Below, piece by piece: positions 34,997 to 44,076 of a stretch of 64,000 nucleotides of DNA. How positions within the stretch are numbered: position 1 is the first letter of the stretch; the number at the start of each line of letters is the position of its first letter. A program made the translations under genes and the position numbers. The stretch covers positions 1,054,001 through 1,118,000 of the forward strand of contig NZ_LN827929.1 in the NCBI RefSeq assembly GCF_000981505.1, read 5' to 3'. The notes beneath the pieces are model-generated. The model saw only the letters and a program-made list of their open reading frames with translations. It was not told the DNA's origin and ran no database searches. This stretch comes from Candidatus Methylopumilus planktonicus (GTDB lineage: Bacteria; Pseudomonadota; Gammaproteobacteria; Burkholderiales; Methylophilaceae).

Positions 34997-36274
34997 TTGA
35001 ATACCCTTTCTATTAGTTATCAATTTGTCATTCTTATAGCTTTGCTGGCTATTGCTGCTTTTTTCTCGCTTGCTGAAACAAGCTTAATGACACTCAACCG
35101 CTATCGATTAAAACATTTAGTCTCTCAGGGCAATCATGCCGCAATACTCACAAATAAATTACTCTCTTCGCCTGCAAAGCTTTTAGGCGTCATTCTCCTT
35201 TGTAAAGAATTTGCAAGTGCAGCGTCTGCAATGATTGTGACTATTATTACAGTGCGCCTCTATGGAGAAGGACAAATAGCACTTATGGCTGGAACCTTAG
35301 TGACCACATTCTTAATTCTCATTTTTGGTGAAGTATCTCCAAAAGTTATTGCAGCTTCCAAGCCAGAACGATTTGCATTTTTCTGCGGCTATATCCTCTA
35401 CCCTCTTTTAAAAATTCTTTATCCAATTGTGGCAGTAGTAAACTTTTTTGTATTAAGTTTTGTAAAAATATTTAATGTCAAACTTGATTTGAATAACAAT
35501 CTTCATGCAATATCAATGGATGAATTAAGAAGTATTATTTCTGAAGCAGGTCAATTCATTCCGAATCAGCATCGCAAAATACTACTTAATGTATTTGAGC
35601 TCGAGCGTATCACGGTAGACGACATTATGATTCCGCATACTTTTGTTGAAACAATTGATTTTGACTTAATGGATGAAGAAATTATTCAGAAATTACTTAC
35701 TTTCCAGCACAGCAGAATACTGGTAAAAACAAATTCGCCTGACAGTATCTTAGGGTTACTTAATACTCAAAAAATTATTAAGCAACTTAATATGCATGAT
35801 GCTTTAAATAAAATTACAAAGGATGATTTAAAAGAGCTTATTTCAGAACCTTACTTTATTCCATCTGGTACACCTTTATACAATCAAATGCAGCACTTTC
35901 AGGACAGGCAAGAAAGAATTGGTTTAATTGTAAATGAGCATGGCGAATTTATTGGCCTTATAAGCCTTGAGGATATTTTAGAGGAAATTGTGGGTGAATT
36001 TAACTTAGATTTTCTTTCGAAATCATCTAAATTTACTCAAGACGAAGATGGGGGGTGGATTGTAGATGGCAGTGTAACGATTCGAACACTTAATAAAAAA
36101 TTGGATCTTCAATTCCCAATTGACGGGCCTAAGACATTGAATGGCTTGGTGTTAGAATACTTTGAAGATATCCCAGAACCGAATACAAGTTTCAAAATTG
36201 CCAACCATACTATGGAAGTTCTTCAGTCTCACGACCGAATTGTAAAGAGCATAAAAATCTATCCTCTGTCGTAA
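34997..36274 (+). CDS. CNNM/CorC-HlyC family transporter-associated protein
   Basis: A 425-residue membrane protein: DUF21/CNNM transmembrane domain (about 1-190, with ALAETSLMTLNRYRLK-like segment near residue 23 and IFGEVSPKVIAASKPER), a pair of CBS domains (about 200-330, starting DIMIPHTFVETID), and a C-terminal CorC_HlyC domain (about 345-425). Relatives are linked to Mg2+/Co2+ efflux or homeostasis. The start is TTG at 34997 without a clear ribosome site, 13 nt after secF; no ATG occurs before codon 30, which would remove the first membrane span. Confidence 0.87.
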   Translation: MNTLSISYQFVILIALLAIAAFFSLAETSLMTLNRYRLKHLVSQGNHAAILTNKLLSSPAKLLGVILLCKEFASAASAMIVTIITVRLYGEGQIALMAGTLVTTFLILIFGEVSPKVIAASKPERFAFFCGYILYPLLKILYPIVAVVNFFVLSFVKIFNVKLDLNNNLHAISMDELRSIISEAGQFIPNQHRKILLNVFELERITVDDIMIPHTFVETIDFDLMDEEIIQKLLTFQHSRILVKTNSPDSILGLLNTQKIIKQLNMHDALNKITKDDLKELISEPYFIPSGTPLYNQMQHFQDRQERIGLIVNEHGEFIGLISLEDILEEIVGEFNLDFLSKSSKFTQDEDGGWIVDGSVTIRTLNKKLDLQFPIDGPKTLNGLVLEYFEDIPEPNTSFKIANHTMEVLQSHDRIVKSIKIYPLS

Positions 36275-36349
36275 TTTTTTTAAAATTCTCCTGAAGAATT
36301 GCTTGAGTTTTTATTTTTTTTAATCACAATAATAAATAGGGATTAACTC

Positions 36350-36664
36350 ATGCCAAAAGTAAATGCAACTGAAGACCTAAAGCTTAGTCCAAAGAAAGCT
36401 AAGACTAAACTTCCTAGCATGTATAAAGTTATTATACTGAATGATGACTTTACGCCTATGGAATTCGTTGTGAATACAATTCAGCGTTTTTTTAATAAAA
36501 GTGTTGATGAGGCTACTCGTATAATGTTAAAAATACATACAGAGGGCTTGGGTGTATGTGGAATATTTCCTATAGATATTGCAGAAACAAAAATGAATCA
36601 AGTGCTAAACTATGCTAAAGAACACCAACATCCTTTGCAATGTATTATTGAAAGAATTGATTAA
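36350..36664 (+). CDS. clpS: ClpS adaptor protein
   Basis: N-end rule adaptor that hands substrates to ClpAP. The 104-residue protein shows YKVIILNDDFTPMEFVVN, the N-degron pocket region, and the IHTEGLGVCGIFPIDIAETK block, then HPLQCIIERI. AGGGA precedes the ATG. clpA follows after 9 nt, the standard arrangement. Confidence 0.97.
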   Translation: MPKVNATEDLKLSPKKAKTKLPSMYKVIILNDDFTPMEFVVNTIQRFFNKSVDEATRIMLKIHTEGLGVCGIFPIDIAETKMNQVLNYAKEHQHPLQCIIERID

Positions 36665-36673
36665 ATTTAAATT

Positions 36674-38941
36674 ATGATAGCTCAAGAACTCGAAGTAAGC
36701 CTGCATATGGCATTTATGGATGCAAGACAAAAGCGTCACGAACTTATTACGGTTGAACATTTGCTTCTTGCTATGCTTGATAATCCTTCTGCAGCAGAAG
36801 TACTTAAAGCCTGCGGCTCAAATGTTGAAATTCTCAGAAATGAATTAACTCAATATATCGACGAACATACGCCAACTATATCTGGCGAGGATGAAGTTGA
36901 TACACAGCCCACGCTTGGATTTCAAAGAGTCATTCAAAGAGCAATGCTTCATGTGCAATCCTCTGGCAAAAAAGAAGTCAATGGAGCAAATGTATTAGTT
37001 GCAATTTATGGCGAAAAAGATTCACATGCAGTTTACTTTCTTCATCAGCAAGGTGTAACACGCCTTGATGTCGTTAATTTTATTGCGCATGGAGTATCTA
37101 AATTAAATGAGGGTGAAACTCCTAAACCATCTACAGAACAAGAAAGTGATCAAGAATCATCCAGTAGCAAAGCTCTAGAAACTTACACGGTTAATCTTAA
37201 TAAGATGGTTTTAGCCGGGAAAATTGACCCTCTGATTGGTCGAGATTCAGAAATTGAGCGAGTCATCCAAACTCTCTGCAGAAGAAGAAAAAACAATCCT
37301 CTTTTGGTAGGTGAAGCCGGTGTTGGAAAGACTGCAATTGCTGAAGGACTTGCAAAAAGAATTGTAGACAAGGAAGTGCCTACCATCCTAGAAGGGACAA
37401 CCATATTCTCGCTCGATATGGGCACATTGTTAGCAGGCACGAAATACCGGGGAGATTTTGAGCAAAGACTCAAATCTGTGATGAAGCAACTCAATGAACA
37501 TAAAGATGCTATTTTATTTATTGATGAAATTCACACGCTCATAGGGGCTGGATCTGCAAGCGGAGGAACGCTCGATGCATCTAACCTACTTAAACCAGCA
37601 TTATCAAACGGAACTATTAAATGTATTGGTGCGACGACTTATCAAGAATATAGAATGGTTTTCGAAAAAGATCATGCGCTCGCAAGAAGATTTCAAAAAA
37701 TTGATGTTAATGAGCCAAGCATTCTTGATACGATTAATATTCTTAAAGGCCTTAAAACTAGGTTTGAAAAACATCACAACGTAAAGTATTCTGTTGCAGC
37801 AATTCATAGTGCAGCCGAACTTTCTGCAAAATATATTAATGATAGGCATCTTCCTGATAAAGCGATTGATGTCATTGATGAGGCAGGTGCTGCTCAGAGA
37901 ATACTTCCAAAAAATAAACAGAAGAAAGTAATCACTAATAAAGAAATTGAAGAAGTCGTAGCTAAGATTGCTAAGATCCCTCCAAAAAATATTTCCAATG
38001 ACGATAAGCATGCTCTAAAAAATCTCGAGCGCGATCTTAAAGCAGTTATTTTTGGTCAAGATAAAGCGATTGAAAATTTATCTAGCGCTATAAAAATGAC
38101 AAGAAGTGGATTGGGCGTTCCAAATAAGCCTATAGGTAATTTCCTTTTTAGCGGACCAACAGGTGTTGGAAAAACAGAGGTAGCTCGCCAACTGGCTTAC
38201 ATCCTAGGGATTGAACTCGTTCGTATCGATATGAGTGAGTATATGGAAAGGCATGCAGTATCAAGACTTATTGGGGCTCCACCAGGTTATGTTGGATTCG
38301 AGCAAGGTGGCTTAATGACGGAAGCTGTCAATAAACAACCTTATTGCGTTCTTCTTCTTGATGAGATTGAAAAAGCGCACCCTGATATCTTTAATATTCT
38401 CCTACAAGTGATGGATCATGGATCTTTAACAGACAGTAACGGTAGAAAAACAGACTTTAGAAACGTTACCCTGATTATGACAACCAATGCTGGTGCAGAG
38501 TCTTTATCAAAAACTTCTATGGGATTTACACAGTCTAAAAAAATGGGTGACGAGCAAGCGGAAATCAAACGCTTATTTACCCCTGAATTTAGAAATAGAC
38601 TTGATGCAACTGTATCATTCGCGCCTCTCAGTCATGATGTCATTTTAAAAGTTGTCGACAAATTCCTGATGCAGCTTGAAGATCAGTTACATGAGAAAAA
38701 AGTAGACGCAACTTTCACGGAGTCTCTCAAATCATACCTAGCCAAAAACGGCTTTGATCCGAGTATGGGAGCAAGACCCATGTCTCGCCTCATTCAAGAT
38801 ACAATCAGAAAGGCCCTTGCAGATGAACTACTCTTTGGTAAGCTCACTAATGGTGGCAATGTAATCATTGATATTGATAGCAATGACAAAGTGAAATTAA
38901 TTTTCGAAGAAGAAAATAAAGCCATTCTTCAAGAGTCTTAA
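36674..38941 (+). CDS. clpA: ATP-dependent Clp protease ATP-binding subunit ClpA
   Basis: Double-AAA+ unfoldase that feeds ClpP. The 755-residue protein has a Clp N domain (1-145), AAA-1 with GEAVGKT-like Walker A (GEAGVGKTAIAEG, about residue 213) and LFIDEIHTLIGAG, AAA-2 with GPTGVGKTEVARQLA (about residue 495) and LLLDEIEKAHPDIFN, and a C-terminal D2-small domain with GARPMSRLI. An IGL/IGF-type loop for ClpP docking is expected near residue 620 but not distinguished by eye. The gene ends in a TTAA shared with the opposing GST gene. Confidence 0.97.
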   Translation: MIAQELEVSLHMAFMDARQKRHELITVEHLLLAMLDNPSAAEVLKACGSNVEILRNELTQYIDEHTPTISGEDEVDTQPTLGFQRVIQRAMLHVQSSGKKEVNGANVLVAIYGEKDSHAVYFLHQQGVTRLDVVNFIAHGVSKLNEGETPKPSTEQESDQESSSSKALETYTVNLNKMVLAGKIDPLIGRDSEIERVIQTLCRRRKNNPLLVGEAGVGKTAIAEGLAKRIVDKEVPTILEGTTIFSLDMGTLLAGTKYRGDFEQRLKSVMKQLNEHKDAILFIDEIHTLIGAGSASGGTLDASNLLKPALSNGTIKCIGATTYQEYRMVFEKDHALARRFQKIDVNEPSILDTINILKGLKTRFEKHHNVKYSVAAIHSAAELSAKYINDRHLPDKAIDVIDEAGAAQRILPKNKQKKVITNKEIEEVVAKIAKIPPKNISNDDKHALKNLERDLKAVIFGQDKAIENLSSAIKMTRSGLGVPNKPIGNFLFSGPTGVGKTEVARQLAYILGIELVRIDMSEYMERHAVSRLIGAPPGYVGFEQGGLMTEAVNKQPYCVLLLDEIEKAHPDIFNILLQVMDHGSLTDSNGRKTDFRNVTLIMTTNAGAESLSKTSMGFTQSKKMGDEQAEIKRLFTPEFRNRLDATVSFAPLSHDVILKVVDKFLMQLEDQLHEKKVDATFTESLKSYLAKNGFDPSMGARPMSRLIQDTIRKALADELLFGKLTNGGNVIIDIDSNDKVKLIFEEENKAILQES

Positions 38942-39558
38942 TTTTTCTTCATCACCTCTTGAAACATTTCGGTGTTTTTAAAATCGTTTAGCCATTTTTT
39001 TAATTCTTGATACTTAGAATTTAAAAACCAATCCTCATCTACCAATGCAAATTGTCTTATAAATGGAAAGATTGCTACATCAGCAAAAGTTATTCTTTCT
39101 GCCATTAAGTAATGATTAGTTTGTAATTTATCGTTTAATAAATTCAGAAAAATTTCACATTGAGAGCGATAGTGCTCTTTCGAATGCTCTGGAAAACGAT
39201 CGGCATATTTATATCTATCTAAATTTTTCTTAAAATTAAGATCATTTTCATCAATGAGTTTACGGCTAATATTCTCATCATTTAAAAGCCAACATGCTGG
39301 ATCGTTTTGGTTTAGAGCCCATAACATAATCTCAAGACTCTCTTCGATGACTTCGCCATTTACATCTACCAATACGGGAACTGTTCCTTTAGGGCTTAAT
39401 GCTAAGAATTCGCTTGATTTATCTTTGAGTGAAATTTCTATAGATTCATAATCAATATTAGCTTGATGCAAGGCCATTCTTGATCGAATGGCATAAGGGC
39501 AGCGCCTATAGGTATATAACCTTGGTTTAATCAATATCATTAACCAATGGAATGGCAA
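38938..39558 (-). CDS. Glutathione S-transferase-like protein
   Basis: A 206-residue protein with an N-terminal thioredoxin-like GST domain (LYTYRRCPYAIRSRMAL, about residues 13-29; SPKGTVPVLVD near residue 55; EESLEIM near residue 72) and an all-helical C-terminal domain ending with FADVAIFPFIRQFA. The Cys of CPYA suggests a Cys-type GST or a glutathionyl-reductase activity; the substrate is unknown. It overlaps pyrD by 19 nt and shares a TTAA stop with clpA. Confidence 0.83.
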   Translation of the reverse strand: MPFHWLMILIKPRLYTYRRCPYAIRSRMALHQANIDYESIEISLKDKSSEFLALSPKGTVPVLVDVNGEVIEESLEIMLWALNQNDPACWLLNDENISRKLIDENDLNFKKNLDRYKYADRFPEHSKEHYRSQCEIFLNLLNDKLQTNHYLMAERITFADVAIFPFIRQFALVDEDWFLNSKYQELKKWLNDFKNTEMFQEVMKKN

Positions 39559-40553
39559 GCATCAAGAATGAGCTTTCTTCCTTGGTAAATTAGGCCTGAA
39601 TACATTTGAACAAGCTCAGCACCTGCATTTATTTTTTCTGCTGCATCTTCTCCAGAAGATATACCACCCACACCAATAATTGGAACTTCTCCTTGAAGCC
39701 TTAAATAAAGCTCGCGAATAATTGAGTTGGACATATTAAATAAAGGCTTGCCTGACATACCACCAGCTTCTTTTCCATTAGAAAGATCACTTACTGAATC
39801 TCTATTAATAGTTGTATTAGTTGCTATGACTCCATCAATTCTATTTTTGATGATGCTTTTCGATATTGCATCTAAATGCTTAGATGTTAAGTCAGGTGAA
39901 ATTTTTAAAGCAATAGGTACATAGCGCCCATAATAATCATTCAATCTAGTTTGCTCTTGTTTAAGTTGGCCTAATAAAATATTAAGCGCTTTGGTTTCCT
40001 GGAGATCTCTTAAATTTTTTGTATTAGGTGAGGAAATATTGACTGCAATATAATTTGCGTACTGATATACCTTTTTCATACATAAAATATAATCCTCAGC
40101 AGCTCTTTCTATAGGGGTATTAAAATTCTTACCGATATTAATTCCAAGTACGCCTTTATATTTACTCAATCTTATATTTTCAACTGCAGCATCTACACCT
40201 ATGTTGTTAAAGCCAAAACGGTTAATAATGCCCTGAACCTCGGGCAACCTAAATAATCGAGGTCTTGGATTACCTGGTTGAGGTCTTGGGGTGATGGTTC
40301 CAACTTCAATAAAGCCAAAACCTAATTTACCTAAGGCATCAATATGGCTTGCATTCTTATCTAGGCCTGCAGCAAGTCCCACAGGGTTTTGAAAGGGAAT
40401 CCCCATGACAGTTCTAAGCCTCGAAGGATGAGGGGCTTTTAAGAAACTCAGCAAACCCATTTTATTAGAAAGAGATAGTGCCTTAAGGGTTAAGTCATGC
40501 GAAAATTCTGCATCAAACTTAAATAATAGCGAACGAATTAATTGGTGGCTCAT
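39540..40553 (-). CDS. pyrD: Dihydroorotate dehydrogenase (quinone)
   Basis: Class 2 membrane-associated enzyme of pyrimidine synthesis; passes electrons to quinone. The 337-residue length, the N-terminal extension and the sequences NPVGLAAGLDKNASHIDALGK, GFGFIEVGTITPRPQPGNPRPR, NRFGFNNIGVD and the catalytic Ser region NISSPNTKNLRDLQ are those of class 2. The FMN-binding GVGGISSGEDA lies near residue 300. It overlaps the GST-like gene by 19 nt and is divergent from the RoxA-like gene (46-bp gap). Confidence 0.96.
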   Translation of the reverse strand: MSHQLIRSLLFKFDAEFSHDLTLKALSLSNKMGLLSFLKAPHPSRLRTVMGIPFQNPVGLAAGLDKNASHIDALGKLGFGFIEVGTITPRPQPGNPRPRLFRLPEVQGIINRFGFNNIGVDAAVENIRLSKYKGVLGINIGKNFNTPIERAAEDYILCMKKVYQYANYIAVNISSPNTKNLRDLQETKALNILLGQLKQEQTRLNDYYGRYVPIALKISPDLTSKHLDAISKSIIKNRIDGVIATNTTINRDSVSDLSNGKEAGGMSGKPLFNMSNSIIRELYLRLQGEVPIIGVGGISSGEDAAEKINAGAELVQMYSGLIYQGRKLILDACHSIG

Positions 40554-40599
40554 AACACTGTTATTTTAACTTAGGAAGTTATAAGGCTAAATAAATATT

Positions 40600-41751
40600 A
40601 TGCGATTAGATCGTAAAAATCATATTCTAGGAAAAATATCTAACGATGTCTTCCTAAAAAAATATTGGCAAAAAAAACCTCTTTTAATTAGGGATGCAAT
40701 TAAGAATTTCAAATCCCCAATTACAGAAAAAGATCTTTTTAGAATAGCGCAAAACGAAAATGCAATATCTCGTCTGATTGAATTCAAACGGGGTATTTGG
40801 CAAGTCAAGTATGGTCCTTTTAAAAAATCAGATGTCCCTAAAAAAATTAACACGCCCTGGACGATACTTGTTCAAAATATTAATCATCATCTTCCTTTTG
40901 CTGAGTCATTTTTAAATCTTTTCAAATTTATACCTTATGCTCGTCTTGATGATTTGATGGTGAGCTTTGCTACAAAAAAAGGCAGTGTCGGCCCTCACTA
41001 TGACTCTTATGATGTATTTCTATTTCAAGCGCATGGCGAAAGAGAATGGAAAATTAGTGATCAAAAGAAATTTTCTTTAGATAAAAAATCAGCTATTAAG
41101 ATCATTACTAATTTTAAGACTAAAAATTCATGGGTACTTAAGCCAGGTGACATGCTGTATTTGCCTCCCAATGTAGGTCACTGGGGTATATCTCAAAGTG
41201 ATGATTGCCTAACTTATTCAATTGGATTCAGAGCGCCTGGGACATTTGAGATCCAATCTAAATTTTTAGATTTTATTCAAGATAACCTCATTACAAATCA
41301 AAATGATCTTTATAAAGATCCGAATTTAAATCTTCAAAAAAATCCTGCTGAAATCAATTCAAATATGATAAAAAAAATTCAGCAGATTGTGAATCAATTG
41401 CGCTGGAATGCGAAATCAATTAATACTTTTATTGGTCAACTACTCACAGAGCCAATCGAAGGTGCTATTTTCGAGACTTCTAAATCTATGACAGTTGAAA
41501 TTTTAATAAAAGATCTTGAAAAAAAACCCCTAAAACTTAATCCAAAAACAAGAATGCTTTTTATAAAAAATAATTTTTACATTAATGGTGAACTGATTGA
41601 GGCTGATAAGAAGAGCATCGTGTATCTAAAACAACTTGCAAATGACAGAGAAATCTCAATCAAGTCTAGTTTGAACAAAAAGGATTTGAACGCTTTGGGG
41701 ATGGTCTTGCTACCCCTCTATCTCTCGGGATTTATTGATTTTATTCAATAA
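40600..41751 (+). CDS. RoxA/YcfD-like ribosomal oxygenase (L16 arginine hydroxylase)
   Basis: JmjC/cupin_8 2-oxoglutarate and Fe(II)-dependent oxygenase; the E. coli relative hydroxylates an arginine of ribosomal protein L16. The iron site reads HYD (His133, Asp135) with the distal His194 in PPNVGHWGIS. The preceding LDDLMVSFATKKGSVGPHYD and later CLTYSIGFRAP are typical of the family. The C-terminal half (about 235-383) is the winged-helix-like dimer domain. The 383-residue length is normal. Assigned from family motifs; target protein inferred. Confidence 0.87.
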   Translation: MRLDRKNHILGKISNDVFLKKYWQKKPLLIRDAIKNFKSPITEKDLFRIAQNENAISRLIEFKRGIWQVKYGPFKKSDVPKKINTPWTILVQNINHHLPFAESFLNLFKFIPYARLDDLMVSFATKKGSVGPHYDSYDVFLFQAHGEREWKISDQKKFSLDKKSAIKIITNFKTKNSWVLKPGDMLYLPPNVGHWGISQSDDCLTYSIGFRAPGTFEIQSKFLDFIQDNLITNQNDLYKDPNLNLQKNPAEINSNMIKKIQQIVNQLRWNAKSINTFIGQLLTEPIEGAIFETSKSMTVEILIKDLEKKPLKLNPKTRMLFIKNNFYINGELIEADKKSIVYLKQLANDREISIKSSLNKKDLNALGMVLLPLYLSGFIDFIQ

Positions 41752-41753
41752 TA

Positions 41754-41783
41754 TTAACTTTCTCGCTTATTTTGTTGTAGAAT
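41754..41783 (+). promoter_or_regulatory. Candidate promoter of the 43-aa lipoprotein gene
   Basis: TTAACT at 41754-41759 and TAGAAT at 41778-41783 are spaced by 18 nt, directly after the RoxA-like stop. The transcript would have a leader of about 50 nt before the ATG at 41841, unusually long for this compact region. Confidence 0.4.
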
Positions 41784-41840
41784 ATTTTGTAGGGAGTCGT
41801 TTATAGGCCCCGAATTCAACATTAATTTTAAGGATTAAAA

Positions 41841-41972
41841 ATGACACGTTCACTACTTATCGCTTTACTATTAGCTATTGGTTTAACTGCTTGCGGCAAA
41901 AAAGAAGAAGCTGCTCCTGCTGCTGATGCAGCTCCAGCTGCTGAAGCTGCTCCAGCTGCTGAAGCTAAATAA
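41841..41972 (+). CDS. 43-aa Ala/Pro-rich mini-lipoprotein
   Basis: A 43-residue ORF with a clean lipoprotein signal: MTRSLLIALLLAIGLTAC, lipobox LTAC with Cys 18. The mature part is about 26 residues: a short GKKEE stretch, then AAPAADAAPAAEAAPAAEAK, which is three imperfect copies of a six-residue APAAEA-type unit (the DNA repeats too). AAGGAT precedes the ATG and a strong intrinsic terminator follows 25 bp after the stop, so it looks like a genuine, well-expressed monocistron. I do not recognise a function; small lipoproteins of this kind may be structural in the outer membrane. Confidence 0.8.
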   Translation: MTRSLLIALLLAIGLTACGKKEEAAPAADAAPAAEAAPAAEAK

Positions 41973-41997
41973 TAGATAATTAATCTATTGTTTTAAT

Positions 41998-42027
41998 AAA
42001 AAAGCCGGTTTCTAACCGGCTTTTTTT
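41998..42027. terminator. Bidirectional intrinsic terminator
   Basis: AAGCCGGTT pairs with AACCGGCTT around a TCT loop; seven T residues follow on the + strand and a run of A precedes, so it works in both directions. It ends the mini-lipoprotein transcript and, on the minus strand, the dapA-bamC-hydrolase transcript, whose stop codon overlaps the T-run. Confidence 0.92.
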
Positions 42028-42796
42028 ATATTACTTGCCACGAAGTCCCATCGGCTTGCGTTGCAATCTTTATCCAATCCCGTTCGCATCCTATTTTTCC
42101 TACAATAGCTTCTTTCACTAAATCCTCAGTATTGTTTTTCTCGCTAAGATGAGCTGCCACGAGATGCTTTAATTGTTTGAATTGAATTTTTCCCAAAATA
42201 TTCGCTGCTGTTTGATTGTCTAAATGGCCCAATTTGCCACTTATTCTCTTCTTAAGGCTAAATGTATATTCGCTTGATTCAAGCAAATTAAGGTCGTGAT
42301 TAAATTCAATAATGAGAGCGTCGAGGTGCTGGAGCATATTTTCAATGTGAGGCGTTGAAGAGCCTGTATCCGTTAGAATGCCTAATTTACGATTGCCGTC
42401 GCTCAATGTAAATTGAGTAGGCTCTCTTGCATCATGAGGAACTGGAAAGGGCTGAACTGTAAAGTCTTCTATTTCAAATGCATTGTGGCTATCAATCATA
42501 TGAAAATCAATTTCATAAGATTTAATCATATGTTTTTCACACATTTTATATGTGCCATAGGAAAGCCAAATGGGGATCTTAAATTTGTTTGCTAGTTTAA
42601 AAGCGCCTTTGACGTGATCTTCATGCTCATGAGTTAAGAGAATGCCTGTAATACTTTCAGGAGTCTCATTAAGTCGATCTAATCTAGATACGACATCTTG
42701 AATTGCAAAACCGCAATCCACCATTAATAGTGATTTGTTTTGCTTAACTACAAATGAATTGCCAGCACTTCCGCTACCTAAAGATGCGAATTGCAT
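42026..42796 (-). CDS. Metallo-beta-lactamase-fold hydrolase (YycJ/WalJ-like)
   Basis: A 256-residue MBL-fold protein with the metal motif LTHEHEDHVKGAF near residue 54, an early MVDCGF, a later TDTGSSTPH, an FNHD, and a C-terminal HLSEKNN block. The layout resembles the YycJ/WalJ exonuclease-like family; substrates are uncertain. It lies 2 nt after bamC and is probably the last gene of a dapA-bamC-hydrolase operon. Confidence 0.85.
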   Translation of the reverse strand: MQFASLGSGSAGNSFVVKQNKSLLMVDCGFAIQDVVSRLDRLNETPESITGILLTHEHEDHVKGAFKLANKFKIPIWLSYGTYKMCEKHMIKSYEIDFHMIDSHNAFEIEDFTVQPFPVPHDAREPTQFTLSDGNRKLGILTDTGSSTPHIENMLQHLDALIIEFNHDLNLLESSEYTFSLKKRISGKLGHLDNQTAANILGKIQFKQLKHLVAAHLSEKNNTEDLVKEAIVGKIGCERDWIKIATQADGTSWQVI

Positions 42797-42798
42797 CT

Positions 42799-44076
42799 TT
42801 ATTTTAATTGATCATAAAGAAGCGAGATGATTCGATTTGCGGTAGAAGACGTATTTTTCTTACCGTCCTGGTACTCAATCACAACTTGAGAGCCACCGTT
42901 ATCTATAGAGATAATTTTAATGCGATATTGTTTTTCTGGATTAGTTTTTTCTTTGTCACTACCACCCCAGAATTTCAGCCTTTCAGATAAAGGCTTTTCT
43001 TTGATTTGACTTGTATCTTTAGCTTGCTTATCTTTTTTATCGTCGTCACTCCAGAACATAAGAGAGTCTAGAACGCCTTTTTTCTTCTTAGGACTGTCAT
43101 CAATATCAACATCAGCATATTTTACAAAATAGATTCCGTTTGATCTGTCTTTATCTTCGATCACAAATCCAATGATATCTAATGCCAAGCCAACTCTGCG
43201 CCACGCGCGGTCAAATGGATCTTGAATTTCGACTGAGGAGCTTCCATCTGCCTCTTTTTTAATTTCAGCTCTCTTTTGGCTGATAGGTGCGGCAATAATT
43301 TCTTTTGCTCGCTTATCTGCGAGGCCGAGTTTCACCATGAGTCTTCGTAAAAGTTCAGCATCTAACTCATCAGATCTAGAATCGACTTTTGAATCTTCTT
43401 TGGATTTTGAGTCATTTTTATAGCCCATATCCACAACTCCGTAGGGCGTCCGAATTTTTTCTTTACCGTCATCTGGAGCAGTATCAATACTTCGGTGTGT
43501 CATATAAATTTCAGTTGTCCCATCTTGAAGACCGCGCTCAAGCCGAGTTCTAAACTTTTTACGGTTAGCCGTTCCTGATGCAAGTGAATCAAGCCATGCG
43601 TCAAATTTATCAAGTGTTCCCTTATTATCATTGGTCATAAGATCACCTTCTTTAATCCACTCAGTTTCCATGACACCTACTTCTGGATTTTCTTTTTTTA
43701 CGGCAAATCCCATGTCTATCCAAAAGTCACGAATTAATGGCCAAATTTTCTCAGCAGGCGCATTAACGACGAGCCATCTTTGAGCCCCCGCTTTTACAAT
43801 CTTCATCCCCTCTGGATTAGGTAAAATTTTTGGCTGGCCATTATCTTGTTGCTGACCATTTTTAAAATCTGAATAACTTGTGGAACCAGGGATTGCGTAT
43901 GCATCATTTGTTGTAGCTGAAGTTAAATCAGGAGGCACTTCTAGTGGGCGAGATCTACCAGTCGCTTTATAGTCAGGCGCTGTGACTCGCTCTACAAAAG
44001 GAATATTTTCGCAGCCATTCAAGAGTAAAAATAACGGTAATGCATAGAACCATTTGCTTTGCGCGAGTAATTTCAT
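42799..44076 (-). CDS. bamC: Outer-membrane assembly lipoprotein BamC
   Basis: Lipoprotein of the BAM complex that inserts beta-barrel proteins into the outer membrane. The 425-residue protein starts with a signal peptide and lipobox (LLNGC), an unstructured region with SRPLEVPPDLT, the typical BamC lasso sequence, and then two helix-grip domains (about 100-185 and 265-425). A charged spacer rich in Lys/Asp (about residues 325-380) makes it longer than E. coli BamC. It overlaps dapA by 4 nt, the conserved pairing. Confidence 0.92.
   Translation of the reverse strand: MKLLAQSKWFYALPLFLLLNGCENIPFVERVTAPDYKATGRSRPLEVPPDLTSATTNDAYAIPGSTSYSDFKNGQQQDNGQPKILPNPEGMKIVKAGAQRWLVVNAPAEKIWPLIRDFWIDMGFAVKKENPEVGVMETEWIKEGDLMTNDNKGTLDKFDAWLDSLASGTANRKKFRTRLERGLQDGTTEIYMTHRSIDTAPDDGKEKIRTPYGVVDMGYKNDSKSKEDSKVDSRSDELDAELLRRLMVKLGLADKRAKEIIAAPISQKRAEIKKEADGSSSVEIQDPFDRAWRRVGLALDIIGFVIEDKDRSNGIYFVKYADVDIDDSPKKKKGVLDSLMFWSDDDKKDKQAKDTSQIKEKPLSERLKFWGGSDKEKTNPEKQYRIKIISIDNGGSQVVIEYQDGKKNTSSTANRIISLLYDQLK

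Noticed and set aside
36284..36300. Hairpin AATTCT/AGAATT between the CorC-like gene and clpS
   Set aside because: Only six A/T-rich pairs and no adjacent T-run; too weak to call a terminator.
37604..38011. 135-codon minus-strand ORF inside clpA
   Set aside because: Shadow of a strongly supported coding region in another frame; no ribosome site or recognisable domain.
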